Shown: positions 1 to 12,213, numbered from the stretch's first letter. The stretch is DNA of 64,000 nt from Branchiostoma floridae (GCF_000003815.2 NC_049997.1:476835-540834); one strand, 5' to 3'. Numbers and translations: made by a program. The notes: a model not told the origin generated them from the sequence alone.

Positions 1-20
1 TTATGTCGATATATTTCCAG

Positions 21-3000
21 TTTGGAGTTACGGCCGACATGTTGGAACCACAACTGGAAAGCCCTCACGCTTGAAAAGGCGCTGGAAACAAAGCGTCTGT
101 ACATCGTGGATCACACGGTCATGAGTATTGCTGCGTTCATGAACCAGGACAGGCCTGTAAGTTGAAACGGAAATATACACACTGTTGTCGTACGTTTTGC
201 CGAATAAGTTTTGATTAGATCATTCGATGGTATTATCGTAGAGTCTCACAACTGATGTGAGTGTGCAAAGAAAAAAGGTTGGCAAGAAATGCCTTTATTT
301 TGATATTTAAGTAGGTAGAAATGTGGAGCAAATGACTGAACACGCAACGTATGGCGTACCAAGCAAAACATATTTCTCTCTTTCTTTTGTCTCAGTTCTT
401 CTTTGGCTTTAGGTGTGACATTTAACTCTAATACATAAGTAGCCGCTTTTTCAATATTTCCTTCACTTTTTGCAATTTTGCACATACTTTGTATTATTCT
501 ATGATCGAAAACGTTTATACCCGGTCAGGCCCAAAATATACAAGGATCCATTTCAAACTATTTTCAATTCAGTTCGGATCGAACAGAGGGAATTTGATTC
601 AACTTAAACACGCTTTTCATACCCAATCATTTTTTGGCCAGACTCTTTTTTACCTGGAGTAATATAAGAATGAGACATTGAAGAAAACAATTGTGTCACA
701 GTTCTTCTTTGGCTTTAGGTGTGACATTTAACTCTAATACATAAGTAGCCGCTTTTTCAATATTTCCTTCACTTTTTGCAATTTTGCACATACTTTGTAT
801 TATTCTATGATCGAAAACGTTTATACACGGTCAGGCCCAAAATATACAAGGATCCATCTCAAACTATTTTCAATTCAGTTCGGATCGAACAGAGGGAATT
901 TGATTCACCTTAAACACGCTTTTCATACCCAATCATTTTTGGCCAGACTCTTTTTTACCTGGAGTAATATAGGAATGAGACATTGAAGAAAACAATTCAA
1001 TTCCATAAATAGTAGTTACATTTGCCAATTATTATTATTATTATAATTGAACTAATTCCCTTTATCCTGAATCCCTTGATAGATGTGTGCACCATACGGT
1101 CTGTTCTATGTCAACAACAAGAAAGACCTGGTACCTGTAGCCATTCAACTGTACCCTAACGATGAAGAGCAGCACCACCCGGTAAGTGCCTAGCTTCCGA
1201 TCCGACTCTAAATCTGATAACAAAACTGAATCCTCCCTTACCTTGCAAGATTTAAAATAGGTTACTATGCGAAGTTTGATTCAATGTGTGTCTTTATAGC
1301 ATTTTATGATTGAAGCTGTATATTTCAGTCTTGATTTGGGATTTGATTCGCACATTTCCTTGTCATCCCCGTCTCTTTGCATAAAGTGTCCGTTTATGTC
1401 GGTTCTTTAAAGCGGCAATATGGCTTTAAATGAACAATGATTACAAATCAATCAAAAAGAGATTTGCAGTGATAAACGGAGTCTTGCGCGATTTTCACCC
1501 ATTTGCGATTCGGGAATATTTCAGGAAAAAATGATTGAAAACCGAAAGATCGATTTAGATTGGCGTCGATGGGCGCAGGTTTCGAATCCTATTTTTGATA
1601 TTTTCATATTCATACAAAAACAACTGTACACACAGTGTGGCATGACAAAGTCAAAGTAAAGCACATAAAGTACCCAAAAATCAAAACTTTTAAACCAGAA
1701 ACGACTTTTTTTAAATTTGCAATGAACTCTGAATGCTAATAATGAATAAATAACAGAAGTCATACAGTCACATTGATATTCGTTTAAGTGAGTTGGTAGT
1801 TTCCCACGATTTCAACACTTCATGAATTCAATGTCATGTCCATACGTAGGTTTTCCTGCCAAGCGACCCTGCCTACACCTGGCTGTATGCCAAGATGTGG
1901 TTCAACTGCGCCGATGGAAACTACCACCAGGCTGTACCTCACCTCGGTAGTATCTATGTCTTTTTAAACCGACATTTTGCCAAATGTCTTGAAACTATTA
2001 GGTCCAATGGAATAGTTCGGTTGAATATCTGTATCCGCATCCTAGTTATATTATTATCAACATTATTACAAATACCCTAATATCAGGGGGAAAACAATGA
2101 CCCAAGTTTAGGCTCTGTTATAACTGAGGGATTGTACGGGGGAAGAATATGTATTTTACTTGACTTTGCAGATCGATGTAGATAACAACTTAAGCTTGAG
2201 ACTCCCCGTGTGTACCACTGGGTTGACTGGCTTAGGCTAACGTCACATTTCCAAACCGGGGCCCGGAAACAGAAAATAGAAATGTATACCTAAAAAAACT
2301 TCAAAATAATAATGTTCATGACTATTCTCTTTACGTTTTGTGTAGTTTGGTGTCTTTTATGCAGTATCATAGTTCCCGAAAGCTTTCCGGCCGGGTCCCG
2401 ATTTTGAAATGTGACGTAGGCCCTAGTTTACCGCCTGTTTTGATCTGGCTATGTTTTATTTTACAGTAGATATTGATTAAATACAACTTATTAAAAGCTT
2501 AGGATCCTATGCCCCCTTACAACTAGCCTTTTCTTTCCTCCTACACAGGTTTTACCCACCTCGTGGCGGAGGCTTGCGCTCTAGCAGCAAAGACCACACT
2601 TTCCCGATCGCACCCAGTCCAGCGACTTTTGGAGCCGCACTTTTACAACCTATTCGCCATCAACTCGTAAGCTATTATTAGGCATAGAAAGAAATCTTGA
2701 ACATGTGTTTCCGGCAATCCGACCGACAATAGTAAGACCTTGACAATGATAGTCTTTTTTAATCGACCGTTAGCGCTGGCAGGGACCTTAAAAATCTCGA
2801 TCAGATTTTTGAGTCAAGAAAATTTAGAATCTATACATGTTCTACTTATTTCTGCTGAATTAGAAAATTCTGCCTGTACATGATGTTGAAAATACCCGTG
2901 TCATGTTTGGGGCCGTGATCAGACAGGGTGGGGCGTGATGGGTTACTGAAGGGTTGTCTTCAGTCTGAAATTCCAAAATGTTTATATGTAAAACCTGCTC

Positions 3001-6000
3001 TTCCCCTTACCTGCTCAATGTTACTAAAGAAAAGGAGTGGATGCTACCTGAAACGTCTAACTGCGATTAGAGTCATATCCAGTTACTTAAGTAGCTTGCT
3101 ATATATTTTGACACACTAATACTTTTCTATATTTGTTTCAGACATGGAAGGGAAAATCTCATCAACGAGGGTGGGATTTTTACCCGAACCACCATGACCG
3201 GCCCGAACGGTACATTGAAGCTTATCAAAAACAGGTGACAAAAGTTTTCTCCAAGCTCCAAATAATCATATATTTACTGTCGATGCTATCATCTTACTAC
3301 AAACATGTTAAAGCTACGTAAAATGCTTACTAAACTAGATTGAAAGACAGGACTTATTACAACATTTGCTTACCACCATTTTAGACTGGTACAGTTTGTA
3401 TACTTCTCTACATGGAAATACTGTGTCCTGATGCACAGATTGGCCCTCAGGCACTAACTAGCAAGTGAACCAAAATAATTTTTGAGACAACGATTTAGTT
3501 TTATGGATCACATCCTCTGGAGACCCCCAAACTAATGCGCGCGGGCGAAAAAAATCCAGCAAAAAATGCTTCTACAATACAGGACTTAACATCCAGACCA
3601 TTCTTTCACAGGCTTGGTTTGTTTTATTTTCACTTCCAGGAAGACTTAAGAGACAATCGTCGCCAGTTAAAAAATGTTTATATTGCCAGAGGAGAAACAT
3701 GGGCGCTGTGGCCACATGCCCTGACCATGTGCCCCCTTACCATGAAGAACAGATCCTCTGGCAAGCATTAAATTCTGATGGACTAGGGATGCTATTATGT
3801 AACATGGGGTCACTTTTTTTGTAGAACAAGCGAAAACCAATGCGCGTGCAGATGGCATCCATAAAATTAAGTCAGTGTGACCTTATAAACACTAAAACCT
3901 TATTCCCCACCAGGCTACAGACATGGCGGATGGACGTGGACGGAACTCTTCCCGAGGACTTAAAGAACCGAGGCGTGAGTACTGCTAATTGAAACAAGTC
4001 TTCTGCACGGATATAATTTACTTCTATGGAAGGCACGTTTGTTACATATACTAGAAAAAAAATGAAATCAGATTTGAAAATGAAAACAAAATTGTTGAAA
4101 TTATTCCATGCCAGTTTGGCAGCAACTATCTCCGAAACACCAACAGCGGGGTCTGCTGGTTCCACAGGAGTGTCATTTTCGATTCAAAATTTCTTCTGTG
4201 ACTTAGTCAATACACATTTATCATAAACACTACTATTCTTTTAATAACGTTTTGTTGCATACTTATATTTTCCCATCCTAAATCAGGTAGATGATGTGGA
4301 GGCCCTTCCAAAGTACTACTACAGGGACGACGCGATGCCAACATACAACGCCATTAAAGAATACGTCACAGGAATAGTTAAGATATTCTATGGCAACTCT
4401 GGTAGGTCCTAAAAACGCAGCTTTCTCTCCATAATTTTAAATTAAGAATAACCCTCATATTCAGACAATGATGGGCCAAAACATCAAGATGCCTATATTT
4501 TCAACATATTTCAACAATTTAGAGACCATAGATAACGACACTGTCATCAACATTGTCATTGCTTTAACTTTGTATCCAAGAAGAAACAGAGTGCAAGTGC
4601 GGAATTCATTCAATTACAAACAAGGCTACCTTTATTTTAGAAATTTACTAAGTATTTTCCAATTTTGATATATTAGTCTAATATGAGCAACATCCATATC
4701 TAATGTATTGCTGAAGGTTTGAGAACATGCCTGCAAAAGCAAACATACTTTATGACATGCGTTAAAGTTCTGCATTGTTAAAGCACTACAAAATAGACAG
4801 TCATTCTGTTAAACATTTTAAAAGCATTATCAATTATGCTTCTGTGCGATTGGGAAACATTAAAAAGCAATCCGTGATCTGTTGAGAGTTCTGATTGTTC
4901 TGAGAGTTCAGAGTTCTGTTGAGAGTTGTCGTGTTCTGGTTGGAAGATGGTTGGGATTCGGTTTTCGGAGCAAGCTAAGGTCACTAATTTGCAAACTAAG
5001 ACATAATCAGCGTTGTTATTTCAATGTATAGTAATATAGCTACAGTTGAAAATAGCACAACTAACGTAAATGCTATTTTCCAGACGATGCCACAAAGCTG
5101 CACGGGGACTACGAGATCCAGGAATTTGCGAAGGCTCTTGTTTCTACCGAGGATGGGAAAACCGCGATTAAGGTTTGATAGTCGAAAGTTCACATCAATT
5201 TAATAACCTTCTGGGAACAACAATTGTTCCATGAAACTGCCATGGAGAATGTTTGTCTGGATTACAGGTAAATATTTAAACATTGTCCCCAGAAAGTATG
5301 CTGATACTGAAAAAAATGTTACTAGTGTTATTTAGAACAATATCCGTGAATAGTTTCTTCGGGTGGTAAGTCAATCAGCGTATGGGTCACTGTTTGTCGC
5401 CTTACTCAAGCTAAGGGCACAACCTGCCGCACGTGCAAATATGTGCTGTCTACGTGCCAAAACGTAGGCAAAATCTTTTTGGGATCCGTAAGTGGTAAGT
5501 ACCGCCTCCGAACGAACTTTAGGGAATCCGAAGGACTTAGGAGCACGCAGACACGCCGCAGCACTTTACGTGCGGCAAAACTTTGTGTGCCATCGGGCTG
5601 CGGATTCGCCCCCGTACGTGCCAGTACGGGCGACGCGCCTGACCTGTACAGCCTGAAGGTTTTCATAAATACGTGGCGGAAGTGGCCTCCAAAAAAACGT
5701 ACGGACAAATTGCACGTACGGCGGGATGTGTCCTTAGCTTAAGGGAGATATCGGCCGGTTCATAATGCGCTGCAATAACAAAGCTATAAATCACTATGTG
5801 TCTTCGTATATTCCCCTTGTATATTCTATATACTGAACTGAACTGATATTCTCAACATGTCCTTATTGGCCATTTTCCCTTTTTAGGGCATTCCTGGAAA
5901 CGGGAAGTTCTCGACCCTTGATGAGCTGATCCAGACCCTGACCTGTATCGTCTTCATCAGTAGTGTCCAGCACGCAGCTGTCAACTTTGGGAACCTTGAC

Positions 6001-7220
6001 CAGTTCGGCTTCGTACCCAACATGCCACTCATGCTGTTCAAGGACCCACCTAAAACTAAGGTTTTATAGCATTTATTCCACACTATATTTGTCTTAGCCT
6101 CCGTTGCATTCTTCGAACGGGGCTTTTTTTTGTTTTTGTTGGGAGTTTTGTTGGGAGTTTGTTGTGGAAGGAAGTTTGTCGTGATAGCGAGTATTTGCCC
6201 CGTACACGCGGCAAAATCCCTAAGCCCCCCCCCCCCCCCAAAAAAAAAAACACAGCTCCATTCGAAGACTGCAACGGAGGCTTAGTAGCCTTTTGTAGGT
6301 AAAATTTGCGTCTTTCGTAACTATTTGATATGCAAACTGATGTTGTTAATTGCATCTCTGACCTCAGGGAGAATACAAGTTTATAACATTTCAGTTTGTA
6401 TGTGCTGTATGTTTACTGTTTATTTACAGTTTTAACGGTATAGTAAAGTTGCTTTCTATTCAAAATTATATTTTCCTGATTAATCTAAATATCAGGATCC
6501 AATGACGGAGCAGGATGTACTAGATGCACTTCCGTCCAAGGAACAGGCCGTTGTACTAAACGGTGTCGTGAGTGTCATGAGCGAACGTGCGACACAGCCT
6601 CTGGGAGACTTTGAGGTTGAGTACCTCCGGGGAGATGAAGTCGACCAAGTCATCTTAAAGCAAGTCATCTTTTCTTTATTACATTATTTAACATACCTTT
6701 GTTACCTCTATGAAACATGGAGGTATAGTTTTTGGTGTGTCTGTGTGTGTGTCTGTGTGTGCCTGTCTGTGTGTCCGTCGACGTCTGTCTATGCGTATAG
6801 AAATTTGTGGTCAGCATAACTTAATAACCTCTGGATGGATTGTAATGATATTTGGTATGTGAGTAGGTGTTTGGAAGACAAAGATTAAGGTCGATTTTGG
6901 GGCCTCTGGTGTGTTACCTTGGTACTGCAGCAGAAATTCGATTTTTGTATCTTAAGACCTGAACATGCTATGGTCTTGATTTTTTGGTGGCATATAGCTT
7001 GTGGTGTAAGGATGAGGGCATATCTTCTATCCTTGAACGCACGCAATTTTAATAGATTTGGTTGTGCCTTTTACAAAATTAAAGAGCATGTTATCTTTTC
7101 AGGTTTCAACAAGAGCTGGCCTGCATCTCAAGCATCATCAAGTATAAAAACAGGAAGCACCGTTTCCAGCCGTACGATTATCTGGACCCCCAAAACATCC
7201 CCAACGCCATCAGTATCTAG
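21..7220 (+). CDS. Lipoxygenase, C-terminal 420 aa (5' end outside window)
   Basis: Non-haem iron dioxygenase that adds O2 to polyunsaturated fatty acids. Eleven exons: 21-156, 1083-1181, 1850-1946, 2549-2666, 3142-3234, 3914-3974, 4287-4401, 5084-5172, 5887-6060, 6496-6659, 7103-7220 (stop TAG). Phase is kept at every junction. In fragment numbering the iron ligands are His104 and His109 (HQAVPH), His298 and Asn302 (QHAAVN) and the terminal Ile420 (NIPNAISI). Other family blocks are [18 protein letters not shown] and FGFVPNMP. Gly152 (INSHGRENL) lies at the position called the Coffa site, which is Ala in most S-lipoxygenases and Gly in R-type enzymes. The intron after exon 10 uses a GC donor (6660). 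Introns carry a 306 bp tandem duplication and three MITEs. The N-terminal PLAT domain is not in the window. Family certain; subtype inferred. Confidence 0.95.
393..999. repeat. 306 bp tandem duplication in lipoxygenase intron 1
   Basis: Bases 393-698 are repeated almost perfectly at 699-about 999, starting at CAGTTCTTCTTTGGC in both copies. Only scattered substitutions and single-base gaps separate them, so the duplication looks recent. The two copies give matching short reading frames, but no coding content is recognised. Confidence 0.85.
2231..2426. mobile_element. MITE, terminal repeats with CGTCACATTT and CCGGGxCCCGG
   Basis: About 196 bp in lipoxygenase intron 3. The left end (TTAGGCTAACGTCACATTTC) is the reverse complement of the right end (GAAATGTGACGTAGGCCCTA), and both ends continue into a CCGGGGCCCGG-like stretch. 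It encodes nothing. A related copy lies at 62272-62446. Superfamily unknown. Confidence 0.7.
5408..5740. mobile_element. MITE family with AAGCTAAGGGCACAACC ends, copy 1
   Basis: A 333 bp non-coding element in the lipoxygenase intron before exon 9. Its ends are inverted: AAGCTAAGGGCACAACCTGC on the left and the complement of ATGTGTCCTTAGCTT on the right. The interior carries many CGTACG-like motifs. Copies 2 and 3 lie at 26751-27077 and 54309-54627; copy 2 has an internal order that matches the reverse orientation. Three copies in 64 kb indicate an abundant family. Confidence 0.8.
6097..6281. mobile_element. 185 bp MITE with TTA target duplication
   Basis: Inverted ends GCCTCCGTTGCATTCTTCGA and its near complement at 6253-6281 are flanked on both sides by TTA (6094-6096 and 6282-6284). 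A 3 bp TTA/TWA duplication is typical of PIF/Harbinger elements, so that superfamily is inferred. It starts 36 bp after the exon 9 donor of the lipoxygenase gene. The middle contains a run of C followed by a run of A. Confidence 0.7.
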
Positions 7221-8094
7221 ACGTCTTAGCAAAGCTGGATAATTTGCTGTATTCAAAACATACGTTTGGTATCTTCGTGTGGGGTAGACTTGAGCATTTG
7301 TTTAAAGGCAAAGGTATGGTGCGGCCATGTTCATTTGATTGTATAAAATACATCTTCTCAGAACTTAATAATATTTCGAGCGTGTATGCGGAAGTTGGCA
7401 AGAGAGTTGTCTTTATTTTAGAATCTAAAGGCTTAACAAACGACTTGACATACATGAGTATGGTATATATATTATTTTTAAGTCTTAGCATAAAGTTCTT
7501 TTTCATATACTTTTGACCTTTGAATTAACTGGTATTTTTCCACATTAGTACATGTATCCATTTTCAGTTTTTCAATAATACCATGTGTTTGCCATCTTTG
7601 GCGGCTTCTTTGTAAAATTTACAGCAAGGTCAAAAATCCTCTTTTCGGATACGAAATAAAAGTAATGCGCGTGAGTGTGTCCTTTGCACAGTCTGATTAA
7701 CATGGTCTATATATGTGATAAACCCTTGTAACTAGGTCGCCTAGATTAACTTGATACGATGCTTTAGTGTAGAAATATAATAATATTTTTATTCATTTTC
7801 AATCGGTGATGTTTGTTGTCGGTCAATCTAAATGTAGAATTTGAGTTAACACTTTAAATGATAGAAAGATGACGTTGATATCATCAGGGAAGCGTGGTGG
7901 GTAAAGGGTATAAGGAAAATTACAATGTATAGTCAATTATACAATTCTAATTGTTTTCTTTCTTGGGACACATTCATAGATTAGCGTATTATTAATAGAA
8001 TACTTCCAAATATATACCAGCTTTACGGTCAGGTTGTGTTAGTGTGGCATTGAAACTACAACGTGGTGATGGTCAAATGTTTAATATATATTAT
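7221..8094. other. Intergenic, lipoxygenase 3' flank
   Basis: Probable 3' untranslated region and flank of the lipoxygenase gene. Apart from the AATAAA at 7655 it is AT-rich, with no recognisable gene or repeat family. Confidence 0.5.
7655..7660 (+). terminator. Candidate polyadenylation signal of the lipoxygenase gene
   Basis: An AATAAA hexamer lies 435 bases after the lipoxygenase stop codon. It is the first canonical hexamer I noticed downstream. Usage cannot be shown from sequence alone. Confidence 0.35.
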
Positions 8095-9110
8095 ATATGT
8101 TTATTGCAAGTTCTTGCCCGAGGGCTAATTGCAGGTACAAACAACATGTAAAATAAGGAAAGATACAAAGGTGCTAGGAACTACATTATATGACTATGCT
8201 ATGCTAGTGTACATTATACTGGTTTTGTTGGGTTAGACTTCTTCTCTTAAGGCAGTGGAAGACGAATTTACCCACTTCTTTTATAATGTGTGGGTTCTTT
8301 GATTTTAATAGTAGGATTGATTTTTCATTGTCAGGAATAGTTGGAAAGTAAGCGTGTATTTTGGATACACTCATAAATAGTTGGTTTCTTATATCATCAT
8401 AAAAAGAACAATTAGTGATAAAATGACTCTCGTCTTCCACAGCATTTGAGGGGCAATATTTACAAATCCTCTCGGACACAGGTAGCTTCATATATCTCCC
8501 CTTTTCTATTTCCAGGGGGTGGGCACTAATTCTAATCTTACTGGTAGCTGAACGCTGCTCAAAGTCACAAAGTTCGAGATATTTCTCTATACAATATTCG
8601 GTTTTAAATTTTCTGTAAAATCTAAGCTTGCCAGTATCGGCAGACAGATTATGGAAGAAAGTTTGAATATACATATCTGAAAACCTTGTCCTTAATAGAT
8701 TGCATATATGTTGAGGATCATAGTTAGTGCTATCACCATATAATAAGTATGAGTAGCCACAGTGATCGAAGATCTCCTTAACTCGCTGTAATAATGTCCG
8801 TCGACGACTATGTGTCAGAGATGCATGTTGTAATCGGAGAGCATCAACTTTGCAGCGGTGTGTATCGGAGTCTAGTTGTGTTAAGTGTGTCCAGAATTTT
8901 ACAGTGCGCAGGGATATATCTAAATCTANNNNNNNNNNNNNNNNNNNNNNNNNNNNNNNNNNNNNNNNNNNNNNNNNNNNNNNNNNNNNNNNNNNNNNNN
9001 NNNNNNNNNNNNNNNNNNNNNNNNNNNNNNNNNNNNNNNNNNNNNNNNNNNNNNNNCAGATTTCACATCCATACAGAAGTATTGGGTTTAATACAAGTGT
9101 CGAATATTCT
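8095..9110 (-). pseudogene. LINE remnant, end of reverse transcriptase ORF (CR1/Jockey-like)
   Basis: Reading on the minus strand from about 9110: a PILLYGCEI motif typical of the end of LINE reverse transcriptases, then the assembly gap (8929-9056). An open frame follows from 8928 to 8204. It contains RISAHPLEIEKGRY and a Cys/His knuckle (CKYC, then DESHF and C), the usual zinc-binding C-terminus. The first block is in a different frame with a nearby stop, so the copy is broken. The stretch 8095-8203 is the likely 3' end. A related remnant lies at 49165-49690 in the same orientation. It sits between two convergent genes. Confidence 0.75.
8929..9056. other. Assembly gap
   Basis: A run of 128 undetermined bases inside the LINE remnant. 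Any open frame across it is an artefact. Confidence 1.
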
Positions 9111-9592
9111 TAGTAGGCACTTCGGAGAGACAGACGAACGGAGTAGCGATTTGAGACTGAACATGGCCTTTCTTGCTCTGAGTGAGAGCTGTTTTTGTGC
9201 AAGAGAGAAACTGCCTGATGCAGTAATATTCAAGCCCAAGTATATATGTACCCAGAAATTATACTTTCATCTTAAACAAAATCATGAATAAAATACAATG
9301 TGTTCATGTTGGAAGAGTAGTTTCTTATCATAGTATAGAGTAGAGATAAGAAAATAATTGGCGGGAAAAGTTTTAATACGCCACTCACAAAAGCAAGGAA
9401 TAGCGTGGTCATTGATACCGATATTGATTTAGGAAAATGTCTTCAATGTTTTGTTTTTACTCAGTATGTTTTCAGCCTATTTCATTATTTTTGCAGTCTG
9501 CGTGTGATGTCATCCATAAAATTTACTTGCTGTGGCCTGATAATACAACAATGTTAACGTACTCCAGACGTGTTGTTTGAGAAAAATATAAT

Positions 9593-10699
9593 CCGGTGTG
9601 ACAGCGTTTTCGCCCCCCCGTGATCTCGCCCCCCCGGGGGCGAAATCACTAGCGATCTCGCCCCCCCGGGGCGAAATCACTAGCGATCTCGCCCCCCCGG
9701 GGCGAAATCACTAGCGATCTCGCCCTGCCCGGCTAGTGATCTCGCCCCCCTACCTCGCGCCCCTTTAGCGATTTCGCCCCCCCCCCCGAAAAAAAGGGTT
9801 TACATGACATTTTAGAAGTTGATTGGTATAAATCACAAAATGTAGTTTCAGAATGATATAAGTACACGAGTTTGATACATAGCTCCATTCATAGTATCAA
9901 TATCAACGTAATTACATGGTAATAAGATAGTTGAACTTGTTTCAGACAAGGAGGGTTTGGTCCCTTGTATTCCCATTATTGCATATACCTGAGTCTTGAC
10001 ATAAGATATATTTCATTGTATTCACCTGTCCTCAAGCAACCTATATATCTCCAATATGAAGTCTCTACAATGAAGTGACCACAAAAGAACTATGTAATGC
10101 CTTATTAATTATGCAAATATTAGATATTAATTAGAATAACGCACATTTTGGTATATGCACCTGGCCAAGGGATATCTTCACCTCCAACATGACTGTCTTT
10201 TCTAGTATTTAGGAACTGATGCATTTACCCGTGTTTCTTAAGACAGCTACTTTACCAGTGTTTGTGTAGCATTTAGCAACAGCTATATCAACTTGCGCGT
10301 AGATAGTGTTTATAATGAGAAACTATTATTCACGTGTGTTTTTGTTAGTGCTTTGGAAATGTTTCCAGCACAAGAAAGAAAACACTGTGACAAATTGAAA
10401 ACATATAGCTGACGTATTCCGTACCATAGACGGTGTTGATTTATACGTTCGCAGTAGCACTGTTTTATGCCACCTCAGCTGCAAAAATTGTCTTTTTTCA
10501 TTTCAATGTCATGTTTGCACCGAACAATATAATATCGACTTTAAAGGTACCATAAAGGTACCAGGTAACACACCATATACGTTACTCCTCATGTGCAGTA
10601 TAGTACCAGGTAGCGCACCTGTAATATGTAGTAGCCAGCTGCTCTGGGGGGGGGGGGGGGCGAAAACCCTAAAGGGGTGCGAGATCGCTGTCACACCGG
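9593..10699. mobile_element. 1.1 kb inverted-repeat element with C-rich ends
   Basis: The left end CCGGTGTGACAGCG followed by TTTTCGCCCCCCC is matched in reverse complement by the right end, which has CCGGTGTGACAGCGATCTCG then CCCCTTTAGGGTTTTCGCCC. The interior holds a palindromic tandem array (9609-9790) and otherwise AT-rich DNA without a transposase frame. It is read as a non-autonomous DNA transposon. No clear target duplication is visible. Confidence 0.6.
9609..9790. repeat. Tandem array of ~31 bp GATCTCGCCC/GGGCGAAATCACTAGC units
   Basis: Three near-identical units and degenerate partial ones. Each unit is CGATCTCGCCCCCCCGGGGC followed by GAAATCACTAG. The unit contains an internal palindrome around CCCCCCGGGG and is part-palindromic across units (GGGCGAAAT...GATCTCGCCC). 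It lies just inside the left end of the 9593-10699 element. Confidence 0.85.
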
Positions 10700-11849
10700 T
10701 ATCAAGGGAGTCAGTTTGTCGTCGGTATGGGGTTCGTGTATTTTCAAACGCTCCAACAACGTGCACGGAAATAGTAAAATCACCGTGTACCGTTGCAGTT
10801 CTAGTAAAGATTAATAGACGACGCTCATGATCGATGAGGACAAAGTTTGGATGCTGCTTGATAATTGCAATTCTAGTAAGAAATGCCAGAAGACGCTTAT
10901 ATGTCATCGGAATGAAGCGTCTTTGATAGAAGATGGAAAGTTGCTTGCAGGCCTCGTTTATGCCTCTGATGCATGTTCAAAGAGACAAACAAAAGAAAGG
11001 GCATTAAAAAAATTATAATATAAGAACTCGAAGCAAGGTTGTTTGCTACTTTCTAGAAGCGATGTCATGTTATATGGCTAGCCTGATAACTGAAATGTCG
11101 TTACCATCATGCAATTTTCTGCCTGCTGGTTTGCTACTTCCTGGTGATAAGGATAACATACACCTTAGCTAGCAAGACAAACACCAAAAATACTTTACGT
11201 AGGATTGTTTTCCATAGATCTTTGTCTTTATTGCCTTCACCAAGAAGGTCATGTTTTGAGTAACACACACACACACACACCTAATTTAGCAGGCAGGAGA
11301 TATTTTATGGTGCAAAATCCTGGGTCCTTCCAGTTCGTGTTTAACAGCTGTTCTATCATCTAATTTGTTTCCTTAATCAAGACTTACAAATGATTTTAAA
11401 CGCTACTCAATTCACGCATATATACAAAATCCAAAGTAAAATCTAGTTCATGCTGCTTTGACATATCGTTTCCTCTAAGTACATGATAATTTGATCAAAT
11501 GATGAGAATCCTTAAAATGTTTACAAAGTTTGCCTTTCATTGTTAGACGACTAAACACGAGGTATGAAAAAAACTATTATTATGATTTTCCAACATACCT
11601 TCTTTTTGAAGCTGAAACTACCATTGGAATGATACGATTAATCAATGTCCGTTTACGATACTCTCACTAAATTTTCTGTATGATTATGCTCATTATGCAG
11701 TAGATAAAAGTACACTGCTTGTTTATGAAATATATTATAGTTGAAAAAGGTTTTTGGGAAACAGGCGAGCATAGATGCGTGCTGAAGTCGTCCACAAATT
11801 TGAATCATCATGGCAGAAGGAATATCGGTCTCTGATAGTGTGTGTTACT
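10700..11849. other. Intergenic, no gene recognised
   Basis: Contains a short open frame (10827-11018, plus) without recognisable motifs and a small (AC)n run near 11263-11280. Nothing else stands out. Confidence 0.5.
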
Positions 11850-12213
11850 TATTAGGCATATAGTAAGGTTCTTTAAGCAAAACCAGGGAGTACTTACTAC
11901 CAACATTCGATGTCTGTCAGACACCATCATCAGTGTAGAATGACTGGAAACTACTTCTTGGTTATTGCTGGTACTTATAGCCAATGTAGGTTGGCGCTGT
12001 AGCAGGAAAAATGCGAGAGAGACGAGGGTGATACAAGCTGAGCCACGTTTTGGACGGCATTCTTGCTGCTGCAGCGCCACCTACATCGCCTACAAGTAGC
12101 AGCAAGAAGTAGTTTCCAGCCATTCTACCCTGATGATGGTGTCTGATAGACATAGAAACGTTGGAAGTAAGTACTCCCTGGTTGTGCCTTAAAAACCTTA
12201 CTATATGAATAAT
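11850..12213. repeat. Foldback element, ~150 bp arms
   Basis: Arm 11850-12004 pairs with arm 12069-12213 over almost its whole length. Examples are CATATAGTAAGG at the tips, CAGACACCATCATCAG in the middle and GGCGCTG near the loop. The loop is about 64 bp. The transcript of either strand would form a long hairpin. It could be a MITE or a fresh inverted duplication; no protein match is seen. Confidence 0.8.

Noticed and set aside
5443-5742. Open frames on both strands at the first MITE copy
   Set aside because: They come from the CG-rich interior of the MITE, and the matching frames at the other two copies are broken.
8794-9291. 165-codon open frame on the plus strand
   Set aside because: It spans the assembly gap and is the complement of the LINE remnant.
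10827-11018. 63-codon frame MIDEDKVW...
   Set aside because: Short, no motif, no supporting neighbours.
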